Positions 44,743 through 54,311 of a stretch of DNA of 54,526 bases are shown piece after piece. Within the stretch, counting starts at the first letter, position 1. Each line of letters begins with the position of its first letter. Source of the stretch: JBBIGV01 sp037447335 (GTDB lineage Bacteria; Bacteroidota; Ignavibacteria; Ignavibacteriales; Ignavibacteriaceae); NCBI GenBank assembly GCA_037447335.1, contig JBBIGV010000015.1, positions 1 to 54,526 on the forward strand. Reading direction: 5' to 3'. The position numbers and the translations under genes are program-made. The notes beneath the pieces were generated by a model. The model was not told the DNA's origin, searched no databases, and saw only the letters and a program-made list of their open reading frames with translations.

Positions 44743-46606
44743 TTTGGCTAACAAAATAAAAATTTTACCGGAAAACCTTGCAAATAAAATTGCTGCTGGT
44801 GAAGTAGTACAAAGACCGGAATCAGTAGTAAAAGAATTGATGGAAAACTCGATTGATGCAGGCGCCGATACCATTGAACTTATCGTTAAACGTGCAGGCA
44901 AAGCTTTGATACAGGTGGTTGATAATGGTGCGGGCATGTCGGAAGATGATGCACTTTTGTGTATCCAAAAACATGCTACAAGTAAAATTTCCACTTATGA
45001 AGATCTGGACGCTATCAAATCTCTCGGCTTCAGAGGTGAAGCACTAAGCTCTATTGCTGCTGTAAGCCAGCTTGAAATCAAAACAGAAACCCGCAGCGAA
45101 GAAGTTGGTACGCTTATAAGAATTGATGACTCCTCAACCGTTCTCAAAGAAAAAGGTTCATTCCCGAAGGGAACAAGCATAGCTGTAAAAAACATTTTTT
45201 ATAATACTCCTGCCCGGCGTAACTTCCTAAAAACCGATGCAACTGAATTACGGCATATTATCGAAACTTTTAACAGGATCGCTCTAAGCCATCCATCAGT
45301 TCATTTCCGGTTTTTCAATGAAGACGATCTTATCTTTGATTTTGAAAGCGGCACACTTGAAGACCGGATTTTAAAAGTGTTTGCTGATAATATGCTCGAT
45401 GCACTTATACCGGTAAAAGAAAAAACCGAGTTCATGAATATAGAAGGTTATATCGGGAAGCCTACAATGCTCAAAAAAAGTAAAGGGGAGCAGTACTTGT
45501 TTATTAATTCAAGATATGTTTCGAGCAGGCAGATAAATCATGCTGTCTTTTCCGCATATGAAAATTACCTCGAAAAAGGAGACTATCCGTTCTTCATTTT
45601 ATTTCTTGAGATTGATCCGCACAGAATTGATGTTAACATCCATCCTTCAAAACTTGAAGTAAGATTTGAAGACGAGAAGGATATTTACAACTTTGTTCAG
45701 GCAGTAATCAAAAAAAGTTTAGGAATGAATGATCTTGTTCCTACAATGGTTTTTACTGATGTTGATGACGCAGAGGAAAAATTAAAAATCAATAGTTTCA
45801 CAAAAAGCCCTGCAAAAGATTTTTCTGATCGCCCGGGTTTTTTTAAGAGTAAAAAATCACCTGCACCGTTTTCGGAAGAGGATATAGATTTAATTTTTTC
45901 ATCACTCCCTGATAATGTCTTCCCGATGTCACCCGGTACCGGCAAAACCCATCCTTTTGAGCTGGAAGATAAACCGGAACACTTTGAAAGGGAGGTTCTT
46001 CATAAATCCAAACAGGCTTCGGAGCGGATGGGTGAGGAAACAACTTTTATTGTTCAGCTTCACAATAAATATATTTTGTCTCAGATAAAATCAGGTTTGA
46101 TGATTATTGATCAGCATGCTGCACACGAAAGAATTCTGTATGAAAAAGCCCTGCGAAGATTCGATGCAAATCTGCCATTCTCACAGCAGCTTCTCTTCCC
46201 GAAAACTATTGAACTCGACCCGGGAAGTTATGCCATAACGAAAGAATTACATTCTTATCTTAACAGACTTGGTTTTGAGATTAAATTCTTCAGCAAGAAT
46301 ACAGTGGTGATTGAAGGTGTTCCCGAAGATGTTAGACCCGGAACAGAAGAAGTGGTTTTGAGCGAAATGATCCTTGAATACGCTCAGAATCAGAGAGAAA
46401 AAAAACTGGAGCAGCGTGATAATATTGCAAAATCTTATTCATGCAAAACAGCTATTAAAGCAGGCGACAAACTGTCGGATAACGAAATGCGGCTGCTGAT
46501 CGATCAGTTGTTCGCTACTACTATGCCTTATGTTTGTCCGCACGGCAGACCGGTAGTAATAAAAATTTCACTCGATGAGTTTGACAGAAGATTCGGAAGA
46601 ACTTAA
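44729..46606 (+). CDS. mutL: DNA mismatch repair protein MutL
   Basis: 625 aa. The GHKL ATPase N-terminus has catalytic Glu36 and Asn40 (VKELMENSIDAGA), DNGAGM and GFRGEALSSIAAVS. The C-terminal domain has the endonuclease motif DQHA-x2-E-x4-E (Asp461, Glu467, Glu472), so this MutL should nick DNA itself, as in bacteria without MutH. The ATG overlaps folA by 14 bases; an in-frame TTG at 44744 with AGGAAA upstream is an alternative start. Confidence 0.94.
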   Translation: MSGNNLANKIKILPENLANKIAAGEVVQRPESVVKELMENSIDAGADTIELIVKRAGKALIQVVDNGAGMSEDDALLCIQKHATSKISTYEDLDAIKSLGFRGEALSSIAAVSQLEIKTETRSEEVGTLIRIDDSSTVLKEKGSFPKGTSIAVKNIFYNTPARRNFLKTDATELRHIIETFNRIALSHPSVHFRFFNEDDLIFDFESGTLEDRILKVFADNMLDALIPVKEKTEFMNIEGYIGKPTMLKKSKGEQYLFINSRYVSSRQINHAVFSAYENYLEKGDYPFFILFLEIDPHRIDVNIHPSKLEVRFEDEKDIYNFVQAVIKKSLGMNDLVPTMVFTDVDDAEEKLKINSFTKSPAKDFSDRPGFFKSKKSPAPFSEEDIDLIFSSLPDNVFPMSPGTGKTHPFELEDKPEHFEREVLHKSKQASERMGEETTFIVQLHNKYILSQIKSGLMIIDQHAAHERILYEKALRRFDANLPFSQQLLFPKTIELDPGSYAITKELHSYLNRLGFEIKFFSKNTVVIEGVPEDVRPGTEEVVLSEMILEYAQNQREKKLEQRDNIAKSYSCKTAIKAGDKLSDNEMRLLIDQLFATTMPYVCPHGRPVVIKISLDEFDRRFGRT

Positions 46607-46688
46607 ATTAACAACGGAACTAACTAATTATATCATAAAATTTTTAAACGGGTTATAATTAAAGGCTAACTAATCTATAAGGAATTAT

Positions 46689-48344
46689 ATGCTTAATTCT
46701 GATTATAAAAAAAGAAGAACTGAATACGACGAAAAGGTAAAATCCCTTAAAACTACAGGGATGAAATTCACTACTGTAAGCGGCGAAAGTATAAATGTTT
46801 TATACGGCCCCGACGACATTGAACACATTAACTACCTGAGTGAAATAGGCTTCCCGGGAGAATATCCCTACACCCGCGGTATTCATGCAAACGGTTATCG
46901 TGGTAAAATTTGGACAATGAGACAATTCGCCGGATTTGGTTCGCCCGAAGATACCAACCAGAGGTTCCACTATTTATTAAAGCATGGTCAGACAGGTCTG
47001 TCTGTTGCATTTGATCTTCCAACATTAATGGGATGGGATGCCGATGCCGAATTGAGCGAAGGTGAAGTAGGTATTTGCGGTGTGGCGATCTCTTCGCTTG
47101 AGGATATGTATATTCTCTTCGATAAAATCCCGCTTGATAAAGTTTCTACTTCAATGACTATAAATTCTCCCGCTGCAATGATATTTGCTTTTTATCTTGC
47201 AGTAGCGCAAAAGCAGGGCGTTGACTTTAAAAACCTAAGAGGAACACTTCAGAACGATATCCTTAAAGAATACATAGCACAGAAAGAGTATATCTTTCCA
47301 CCAAGGCCTTCAATGCGAATTATAGTTGATATGATAGAATATTGTGCGAAGGAAGTTCCACAATGGAATCCGGTCTCAATCAGTGGTTACCATATTCGCG
47401 AGGCTGGTTCAACAGCAGTACAGGAGCTTGCATATACTTTAGCTGATGGCTTTGCCTACATTGAAGCATGTATTGAGCGCGGTATGGATGTGGATGAATT
47501 TGCTCCGAGGTTATCGTTCTTTTTTAATTCTCATCTAGATTTCTTTGAAGAAATAGCAAAGTTTCGTGCAGCAAGAAAAATATATGCTAAGCGAATGAAG
47601 GAAAGATACGGTGCTAAGAATCCGAGATCCTGGTGGTTAAGGTTTCACACACAAACAGCAGGCTGCACCTTAACTGCACAGCAGCCCGAAAATAATATTG
47701 TTAGAACTGCTTTCCAGGCACTTGCCGGAGTATTAGGCGGCACACAATCACTTCATACAAATTCCATGGATGAAACACTTGCATTGCCGAGCGAAAAAGC
47801 TGTTAAGATTGCACTGCGTACTCAACAGCTCATTGCGTACGAAACCGGTGTTATAAATACAGTTGATCCTCTTGGCGGCAGTTATTTTGTTGAGGCACTA
47901 ACTGACAGGATGGAAAGTGAAGCGAATAAAATATTCGACCATATTGATGCAATCGGCGGTGTAATACCTGCAATTGAAGCAGGTTATTTCCAAAAGGAAA
48001 TTGCCGATGCTGCATATCGTTATCAGAAAGAAGTTGAAAGGAAAGAAAAATTTATCGTCGGGGTAAATGAATTTGTAGAGGAAGGTACGAAGATTGATAT
48101 TCCCATTCTTACAATTTCACCGCAGGTGGAAAAAAGACAAAGGATGCGTTTAGCAGAGTTAAAAGCCCACCGCAGCCAACAGGCAGTTGAAGACAGCCAG
48201 GCAGAAATAAAATATGCTGCTGAAAATGGTCAAAATCTTATGCCGGTATTTGTAAAAGCATCGCAAAATTATGTTACGCTCGGCGAAATGGTTGATGAAC
48301 TGAAGCAGGTTTTCGGTACTTATGAAGAAACTGTCGTCTTCTGA
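46689..48344 (+). CDS. methylmalonyl-CoA mutase family large subunit
   Basis: 551 aa TIM-barrel catalytic subunit of the B12-dependent acyl-CoA mutases, without the C-terminal cobalamin-binding domain; a separate small subunit must be encoded elsewhere. Strong family motifs are QTGLSVAFDLPTLMGWDAD, GTLQNDILKEYIAQKEYIFP, FGGTQSLHTN-like LGGTQSLHTNSMDETL and DPLGGSYFVE. The substrate-pocket stretch reads TRGIHANGYRGKIWTMRQ, whereas human MCM has TRGPYPTMYTFRPWTIRQ as I recall it, so the acyl-CoA substrate may differ. It overlaps the prenyltransferase gene by one base. Confidence 0.88.
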   Translation: MLNSDYKKRRTEYDEKVKSLKTTGMKFTTVSGESINVLYGPDDIEHINYLSEIGFPGEYPYTRGIHANGYRGKIWTMRQFAGFGSPEDTNQRFHYLLKHGQTGLSVAFDLPTLMGWDADAELSEGEVGICGVAISSLEDMYILFDKIPLDKVSTSMTINSPAAMIFAFYLAVAQKQGVDFKNLRGTLQNDILKEYIAQKEYIFPPRPSMRIIVDMIEYCAKEVPQWNPVSISGYHIREAGSTAVQELAYTLADGFAYIEACIERGMDVDEFAPRLSFFFNSHLDFFEEIAKFRAARKIYAKRMKERYGAKNPRSWWLRFHTQTAGCTLTAQQPENNIVRTAFQALAGVLGGTQSLHTNSMDETLALPSEKAVKIALRTQQLIAYETGVINTVDPLGGSYFVEALTDRMESEANKIFDHIDAIGGVIPAIEAGYFQKEIADAAYRYQKEVERKEKFIVGVNEFVEEGTKIDIPILTISPQVEKRQRMRLAELKAHRSQQAVEDSQAEIKYAAENGQNLMPVFVKASQNYVTLGEMVDELKQVFGTYEETVVF

Positions 48345-49219
48345 TGATTCGTAATTACATAAAATTGTTCAGGGTTTTACAGTGGATAAAAAATCTGTTT
48401 GTTTTTGTTCCGCTGCTGTTCTCGAAACACTTGTTTGAACATGATTATTTTTTACAGGTTTTAGGCGGCTTCCTGATTTTTTCACTTGCTTCGAGCATTG
48501 TATATATTATAAATGACATAATTGATATTGAATCCGACCGCGCTCATCCAACCAAACAAAACAGACCATTACCGTCCGGCAGGATTACGGTCAAATCAGC
48601 TTTAATTGCAGCGGTAATATTACTTTCTGCACTGGCATTCTTAGTTCGATACTTTAATAATGAATTTATACTTTCGGTTGCGGCATTCATAACGCTAAAC
48701 GTTCTGTATTCTGTTAAATTAAAAAATTTAGTTATCCTTGATGTCTTCTCTATTGCCGCAGGCTTCATGATAAGAGTTATTGCCGGCGCATTGATAATAA
48801 ACGTGGAAATATCAAGCTGGCTTATTCTCACAACTATGTTTTTATCGTTGTTCCTTGGTATAATGAAACGCTATTCTGAGCTAAATCTTGCAATTGAAAA
48901 TGGAAGTGCTACACGAAAAGTGTTAGCAGATTATACTGAACAATTTGCAATGCATGTGGCAACAATTGCTGCGGCAGCGGTAATCATTTGTTATGCTCTT
49001 TATACCGTGGCAGAAAGAACTGTGAATGTGTTCGGTACCGAGCATATGATTTATACAACACCAATTGTTGTTTTTGGTATTTTCAGGTATATGTTCCTTG
49101 TTTATCTTCATCGCCAGGGTGAAAACACATCGGAAATTATGGTTACTGATATTCCCATGATTCTTACCGTCATAGCCTATATATTTGCAACCGTATTAAT
49201 TGTGTACAGGATATTTTGA
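48344..49219 (+). CDS. UbiA-family prenyltransferase, DPPR synthase-like
   Basis: 291-aa membrane protein with about 8-9 helices. The first aspartate-rich motif reads NDIIDIESDRAHPTKQNRPL (about 66-85). NDxxDxxxDxxHPTKxxRP is the mark of decaprenyl-phosphate phosphoribosyltransferase (Rv3806c-like) proteins rather than of quinone-pathway UbiA/MenA. It would attach phosphoribosyl pyrophosphate to polyprenyl phosphate for an arabinofuranose or related glycan. Its substrate is inferred. It begins inside the mutase stop codon (TGATG) and ends in a TTGA overlap with the next gene. Confidence 0.8.
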   Translation: MIRNYIKLFRVLQWIKNLFVFVPLLFSKHLFEHDYFLQVLGGFLIFSLASSIVYIINDIIDIESDRAHPTKQNRPLPSGRITVKSALIAAVILLSALAFLVRYFNNEFILSVAAFITLNVLYSVKLKNLVILDVFSIAAGFMIRVIAGALIINVEISSWLILTTMFLSLFLGIMKRYSELNLAIENGSATRKVLADYTEQFAMHVATIAAAAVIICYALYTVAERTVNVFGTEHMIYTTPIVVFGIFRYMFLVYLHRQGENTSEIMVTDIPMILTVIAYIFATVLIVYRIF

Positions 49220-49686
49220 AGTTAGTATTTATATCAATTCATTTATTGCTTTCCATGATAGCAATTATGCTGCAAGGCTGTTGTGCGTCCAAAGCGGCTG
49301 TTGATGAAATTAAATTGACCGTCCAATTTACAGATGTATACTGCTGGCTGAATTTAATGCCCGGTGGTCCCGGGTCATTTCACATTACCGGAGAATACAG
49401 CGTAAAGAACAATGAACCAACTGATTTTAGTGATGTTACAATTAGCCGCATAAAAGTTATTCAGGGTGGAAATGAATTGTATTCATTCAGACCTGCAGGC
49501 GAATTCGAAAGTATTACTCTGAACAGTAATGAAGAACGAACGAATAAATTCTTCGTTAGAGATCATTTAAAAATAAATCCTGATCTTGACAGCGAGAGGA
49601 ACATAGATGTTCTTTTTGAATTTACAGCAGACGGTAAAGTGTTTTGCGTTACCGAAGAAAATATCAGAATTGAAAAAGCATACTAA
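49216..49686 (+). CDS. small lipoprotein of unknown function
   Basis: 156 aa with signal and lipobox MLQGC (Cys22). The mature part is predicted beta sandwich, about residues 34-150, with alternating hydrophobics and no motif I recognise. The TTG start shares four bases with the preceding stop. It is 6 bases before the CNNM/CorC gene, so it may be an envelope accessory. Confidence 0.65.
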   Translation: MKLVFISIHLLLSMIAIMLQGCCASKAAVDEIKLTVQFTDVYCWLNLMPGGPGSFHITGEYSVKNNEPTDFSDVTISRIKVIQGGNELYSFRPAGEFESITLNSNEERTNKFFVRDHLKINPDLDSERNIDVLFEFTADGKVFCVTEENIRIEKAY

Positions 49687-49692
49687 AAATAA

Positions 49693-50922
49693 ATGACGAC
49701 CGAATTCCTTTTAATTATTATCTTATTGCTGCTTAGCGGATTTTTTTCCAGCTCCGAGCTTGCTTATGTAGTTGCAAACAAAATTAAGGTTGAAGTTAAG
49801 GCGAGGAAAAAAAATCCGGCAACACAGAGCGCACTACATTTCATTAATAATCCCCAGGAGTTTTTTTCTGCTATTCTTATAGGGAATAATATTGTTAATA
49901 TTGCTCTTGCCTCTATCTGCGCGGTAGTCTTTGCAGCTTTCTTTGGATGGAATGAATTTACAATATTAATAGTATCAACATTAATACTCTTGTTTTTCGG
50001 AGAGCTGATACCTAAATATATTGCAAGGGAACTTGCCGACAGGTTGATAATACTTACAGCTCTTCCACTGCGCATATTTACATTTGTCATATATCCTTTT
50101 GTTAAGATCACCGCCTCACTTTCGGCGTTATTAACCCGCTCATCAAATGTTACCTCTGAGAGCATAAGTTATCTTTTTAGTAAGGAAGATATTGAAACTC
50201 TCGTTAAAGAAAGCCACGAAGCCGGAATAGTTAACAAAAATGAAAGTGATATTATCAGCAAGGTAATTGCACTTGGCGACCAAAAAGTTTATGAAGCCAT
50301 GAGACCAAGAACCGAAATAATTGGAGTTGAAATAGTGCAAAGCATAGATGATGTTATAACAGTTTTTATTGAATCTGGTTTTTCCAAGCTCCCTGTTTAT
50401 GAAGAGAATCTAGATAATATAAAGGGTGTTGTTTACGCTTATGATATCTTTAAAATGCCTAAAGACCTCCAAAGCATAATCAAAGAGGTGAGCTTTGTTC
50501 CGGAAACAAAGAAGAGTATAGATATGCTTAATGAATTTCTTGAAAAACGAATTTCAATTGCTATTGTGATTGATGAGTTTGGAGGGACGGCAGGGCTGGT
50601 AACAACTGAAGACATAATCGAAGAACTCTTTGGTGAAATCAAAGACGAGTACGATACTGAAGAAGATATTTGCCGAAGAATATCTCCCAACACTTATCTT
50701 ATAAGCGCAAAAGTTGAAATAGATCATATCAATGAAAAATATCAGCTCGATATTCCCTATGGCGATTATGAAACAATTGGCGGGTATATAACTTCGAAAC
50801 TTGGCAGGATACCCGCACAAGGTGAAACCGTAACTATAGATAATTTTAATATTTTAATAGCACGTGCAACCTCTATTAAAATTGAGCTTGTCAAACTTAC
50901 GTTGAAACAGGATTCACATTGA
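49693..50922 (+). CDS. CNNM/CorC family protein (DUF21-CBS-CorC_HlyC)
   Basis: 409 aa. It has an N-terminal DUF21 membrane domain (about 1-185, four helices; SGFFSSSELAYVVANK is the signature), a paired CBS domain (about 195-320, with AMRPRTEIIGVE and VIDEFGGTAGLVTTEDIIEELFG) and a C-terminal CorC_HlyC domain (about 335-405). Relatives are linked to Mg2+ or Co2+ efflux and were once labelled hemolysins. Ion specificity is not shown by sequence. It ends in a TTGA overlap with the DCC gene. Confidence 0.88.
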   Translation: MTTEFLLIIILLLLSGFFSSSELAYVVANKIKVEVKARKKNPATQSALHFINNPQEFFSAILIGNNIVNIALASICAVVFAAFFGWNEFTILIVSTLILLFFGELIPKYIARELADRLIILTALPLRIFTFVIYPFVKITASLSALLTRSSNVTSESISYLFSKEDIETLVKESHEAGIVNKNESDIISKVIALGDQKVYEAMRPRTEIIGVEIVQSIDDVITVFIESGFSKLPVYEENLDNIKGVVYAYDIFKMPKDLQSIIKEVSFVPETKKSIDMLNEFLEKRISIAIVIDEFGGTAGLVTTEDIIEELFGEIKDEYDTEEDICRRISPNTYLISAKVEIDHINEKYQLDIPYGDYETIGGYITSKLGRIPAQGETVTIDNFNILIARATSIKIELVKLTLKQDSH

Positions 50923-51314
50923 ACCATAAAATAATTCTGTTTGATGGTGTATGTAATTTCTGCAACTTCTGGGTGAACTTTATAATTGACAGGGATAAAA
51001 AAGATAAATTCAGGTTTGCAGCACTGCAATCTGAAACAGGGCAGGGATACCTAAAAAAATTTAATCTTTCAACAAAGGATTTTGATACCTTTGTTCTTCT
51101 TCACAACGAAAAATGTTTTACAAGATCAACTGCCGGGTTAATGGTTCTGAAGGAACTAAGCAGTCCGCTAAAATTATTCTATTTATTCATCATCATTCCA
51201 TCGCCTGTGAGGAATTTTATTTACGAGCTTATAGCCAAATACCGGTACAAATTTTTTGGAAAGAGGGAAAGCTGCAGGATACCTTCTGAAGAGGAGAGAA
51301 GAAAGTTTTTGTAA
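50919..51314 (+). CDS. DCC family thiol-disulfide oxidoreductase
   Basis: 131 aa DUF393 protein. The signature FDGVCNFCNFWVNFII supplies the DxxCxxC-type Cys pair near residues 11-14, and RFAALQSETG continues the family pattern. The family has a thioredoxin-like redox fold, with cellular partners unknown. TTG start 50919 is embedded in the previous stop (TTGA). It is the last gene of this unit; a 259-base gap follows. Confidence 0.85.
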   Translation: MNHKIILFDGVCNFCNFWVNFIIDRDKKDKFRFAALQSETGQGYLKKFNLSTKDFDTFVLLHNEKCFTRSTAGLMVLKELSSPLKLFYLFIIIPSPVRNFIYELIAKYRYKFFGKRESCRIPSEEERRKFL

Positions 51315-51499
51315 CTATTTTAAGTGAACTGTTTTTAGCCAAAAGATTTTATTCATCCGAAAAATTTTTGAAAAATTTGCCGGGAATATCTACGTAATTG
51401 AATTCTCCTAGTAAAAGAAACGTTGGTGTATTCTGCTGAACCCGGGCTTTGAGTAATCCGTTTTTTTCTCTGATGATAATCACCAATATCCGGTTCATC

Positions 51500-51530
51500 T
51501 TGGTAGTTAGGCGGAATTTCACGAAATTTG
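51500..51530 (+). promoter_or_regulatory. weak candidate promoter of tgt-yajC
   Basis: TTG at 51500-51502, a 20-base spacer and GAAATTTG at 51523-51530 resemble the -33/-7 pattern with one mismatch in the -7. The rest of the 259-base gap before tgt holds nothing I recognise. Confidence 0.3.
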
Positions 51531-51573
51531 CACAAAGAAAATCAGTTGCCTGTTAAATAATTATCGGGATTAG

Positions 51574-52725
51574 TTGTTAAAATTCAATGTTTTAGGTAAA
51601 GCTGACGATTCAAAAGCAAGAGCAGGAATTCTCGAAACAGGTCATGGAATCGTTCAAACCCCGGTATTTATGCCGGTTGGCACACAGGGAACTGTGAAAG
51701 CTGTAAACCAGCAGTATCTTTCTGAAATAATAAGTACCGAAATCGTTCTTTCTAATACTTATCACCTGTATTTACGCCCGGGTACTGAAATTCTTGAACA
51801 AGCCGGTGGACTCCACAGGTTTATGAACTGGACTAAACCAATACTTACAGATAGTGGCGGATACCAGGTATTCAGTTTGACAGATTTGAGAAAATTGAAA
51901 CTCGACGGTGTTGAATTCCGGTCACATATTGACGGCTCAAAGCACTTTTTCACACCTGAAAAAGTTATAAAGATTCAGAGAAGTATCGGCTCGGATATCA
52001 TGATGGTTCTGGATGAATGCACGCCTTACCCATGCGACTACAAATATGCAAAGAAATCTACCCGGCTCACATCTGATTGGGCTGTTCAGAATAGGCAGTC
52101 ATTTGAAAACACTGTGCCGCTTTATGGGTACGAACAATTTTTATTCGGAATAATTCAAGGCAGCGTTTATAAAGACCTGAGAGAAATATCTGCAGCAGAT
52201 CTGGTGCAGATTGGATTTGATGGATACGCAATTGGCGGATTAGCCGTCGGAGAACCAATTGAAATAATGTATGACATGGTTGAGTTCACAACGGCTTTAA
52301 TGCCTGAAGATAAACCACGATACTTAATGGGTGTTGGTAAACCGGAGAACATACTCGAAGCAATTGATCGCGGCGTGGATATGTTCGACTGCGTTATGCC
52401 CACCCGCAATGCAAGAAATGCTCAGTTGTTTACATCATCAGGTGTGCTTTCAATGCGTAATGCAAAATATAAGAACGATTTTGAAATCATTGATAGTAAG
52501 TGTGGATGTTATACTTGTAAAAATTATTCACGCGCTTACCTCAGGCACTTGTTTATCGCAGGTGAAATTCTTGCGCTTGAACTTGCAAGCATTCATAATC
52601 TGTATTTTTATGTTCATCTCCTGAAGGAAGCAAGAGAGAACATACTTAAAGGAATCTTCAAAAACTGGAAAGAAGAAAAAATAAATAAAGTAACACAATT
52701 AGTTAAAAATGAATCGGAGGAATAA
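51574..52725 (+). CDS. tgt: tRNA-guanine transglycosylase (queuine)
   Basis: Exchanges G34 for a queuosine precursor in tRNAs with GUN anticodons. 383 aa. General base Asp93 is in LTDSGGYQVFSL and nucleophile Asp272 in FDCVMPTRNARN. The zinc site has Cys310, Cys312 and Cys315 (CGCYTC) plus His341. The start is TTG 51574. Close linkage to yajC, with the two genes abutting, is a widely conserved arrangement. Confidence 0.95.
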   Translation: MLKFNVLGKADDSKARAGILETGHGIVQTPVFMPVGTQGTVKAVNQQYLSEIISTEIVLSNTYHLYLRPGTEILEQAGGLHRFMNWTKPILTDSGGYQVFSLTDLRKLKLDGVEFRSHIDGSKHFFTPEKVIKIQRSIGSDIMMVLDECTPYPCDYKYAKKSTRLTSDWAVQNRQSFENTVPLYGYEQFLFGIIQGSVYKDLREISAADLVQIGFDGYAIGGLAVGEPIEIMYDMVEFTTALMPEDKPRYLMGVGKPENILEAIDRGVDMFDCVMPTRNARNAQLFTSSGVLSMRNAKYKNDFEIIDSKCGCYTCKNYSRAYLRHLFIAGEILALELASIHNLYFYVHLLKEARENILKGIFKNWKEEKINKVTQLVKNESEE

Positions 52726-53034
52726 TTGGAAATTATTTTAGCAATGGCACCACAAGGTGGAGATGGTGACGGACAAATGATTAGCACTCTTATAATGTTC
52801 GGTGCAATCTTTTTAATATTTTATTTTATGATCATCCGACCGCAGCAGAAACGTGCTAAGGAAAGAGAAAAAATGCTATCAAATCTTGAAAAGGGTGATA
52901 AAGTCGTTACAAGCGGCGGATTGCATGGCATCATTGTTGGCATTGACGAAAAGACTGTGCTTTTACAGGTTTCTGAAAATGTCAAAATGAAATTCGACAG
53001 GTCTGCAATTGCAGTAGTAAATAAAAAGGAATAA
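52726..53034 (+). CDS. yajC: preprotein translocase subunit YajC
   Basis: 102 aa with a single membrane helix (about 19-36, LIMFGAIFLIFYFMIIRP) followed by the PQQKRAKEREKML signature and a small soluble domain (KGDKVVTSGGLHGII). It is an auxiliary subunit of the SecDF-YajC complex. The start is TTG 52726 with a CGGAGG ribosome site at good spacing, immediately after the tgt stop. No secDF is visible within the window. Confidence 0.93.
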   Translation: MEIILAMAPQGGDGDGQMISTLIMFGAIFLIFYFMIIRPQQKRAKEREKMLSNLEKGDKVVTSGGLHGIIVGIDEKTVLLQVSENVKMKFDRSAIAVVNKKE

Positions 53035-53102
53035 CAGAAGTATGAGCACCTGTTTCTTAACAAAGATAATAGCTCTCATTAATTAACTTCTATTTAAGAA
53101 TT

Positions 53103-54311
53103 ATGAATAAAGAAATGTTTTGCTCAGTAGATGAAGCAATTGAGGAAATCAAACAAGGCAAAGTCATTATTGTTGTTGATGATGAAGATCGCGAGAATGA
53201 AGGTGATTTCATCTGTGCTGCCGAGTACGTTACCCCCGAAATTGTAAATTTTATGGTAACTCATGGAAGGGGAATGGTTTGCGCTGCGCTTACCGGCAAA
53301 CGGCTTGATGAACTTGGCTTACCACTGATGGTTGATTCAAATTCTGCTTTGCACGGAACACAGTTTACCGTTACAGTGGATGCTATTGATGGAACTACAA
53401 CGGGTATTTCCGCGGCTGATAGAGCACTCACTATCAAAAAACTTATCAATAGAAACTCTAAGGCAACCGATTTTGCCAGACCGGGACACATTTTTCCGCT
53501 TCGTGCATTTGACGGTGGTGTTTTAAGAAGAGCTGGGCATACTGAAGCTTCGGTTGACCTTGCCAGGCTTGCGGGGCTTCAGCCTGCCGCTGTTTTATGT
53601 GAAATTCTGCAGGAAAATGGTGAGATGGCAAGAGTACCACATCTTTTAAAAATTGCAGAAAGGTTCAATCTTAAAGTGCTTACGGTGCAGGAACTAATTC
53701 ACTACCGGCTGATGCGTGAATCACTTATTGAAAAAATTACAGACGTAAACTTTCCTACCTGTCATGGAGAATTCCATCTTCATCTTTATTCGAGTCTCAT
53801 GGATCAGAAAAAACAGGTTGTGCTTGTTAAGGGTGAAATCAATCCTGATGAACCGATACTGGTGAGAATGCACTCTGAATGTTTAACAGGCGATGTGTTC
53901 CATTCACTAAGGTGTGATTGCCATGACCAGTTAAATGCCTCTCTGGATATGATAAATAAAAATGGTTCCGGTGTTCTTGTTTATTTGAGGCAGGAGGGAA
54001 GGGGGATTGGCTTAAGAAATAAAATTCTCGCTTACAAACTTCAGGAGCAGGGTAAAGATACCGTTGAAGCAAATGCAGAATTAGGATTTAAAGCAGATCT
54101 GAGAGATTATGGAATTGGTGCGCAGATTTTAATTGATCTCGGTATTAATAAAATCCGTCTTCTTACAAATAATCCCAAAAAGGTAGTTGGTCTTAAAGGC
54201 TACGGACTTGAAATTGTTGAACGTGTACCGATAGAAGTATCACCAAATGAGAATAATGAAAAATACCTTAAAACAAAAAGGGATAAGCTGGGGCACTTCA
54301 TTTTACAATAA
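53103..54311 (+). CDS. ribBA: bifunctional DHBP synthase / GTP cyclohydrolase II
   Basis: 402 aa. The N-terminal half (1-200) is 3,4-dihydroxy-2-butanone-4-phosphate synthase with the metal loop DEDRENEGD (27-35) and His146 in GHTEAS. The C-terminal half (205-402) is GTP cyclohydrolase II with the zinc cysteines Cys260, Cys271 and Cys273 (SECLTGDVFHSLRCDC) and RQEGRGIGL. It supplies both branches of riboflavin biosynthesis. No FMN riboswitch is recognisable in the 68-base upstream gap. Confidence 0.95.
   Translation: MNKEMFCSVDEAIEEIKQGKVIIVVDDEDRENEGDFICAAEYVTPEIVNFMVTHGRGMVCAALTGKRLDELGLPLMVDSNSALHGTQFTVTVDAIDGTTTGISAADRALTIKKLINRNSKATDFARPGHIFPLRAFDGGVLRRAGHTEASVDLARLAGLQPAAVLCEILQENGEMARVPHLLKIAERFNLKVLTVQELIHYRLMRESLIEKITDVNFPTCHGEFHLHLYSSLMDQKKQVVLVKGEINPDEPILVRMHSECLTGDVFHSLRCDCHDQLNASLDMINKNGSGVLVYLRQEGRGIGLRNKILAYKLQEQGKDTVEANAELGFKADLRDYGIGAQILIDLGINKIRLLTNNPKKVVGLKGYGLEIVERVPIEVSPNENNEKYLKTKRDKLGHFILQ

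Noticed and set aside
46620..46674. CTAACTAAT present twice upstream of the mutase subunit gene.
   Set aside because: Two short AT-rich copies 37 bases apart could easily be chance; no symmetry or promoter match.
51353..51535. 60-codon minus-strand frame in the gap before tgt.
   Set aside because: Basic low-information translation, no ribosome site, no relation to neighbours.
53035..53102. FMN riboswitch upstream of ribBA.
   Set aside because: The gap is only 68 bases and lacks the conserved riboswitch helices.
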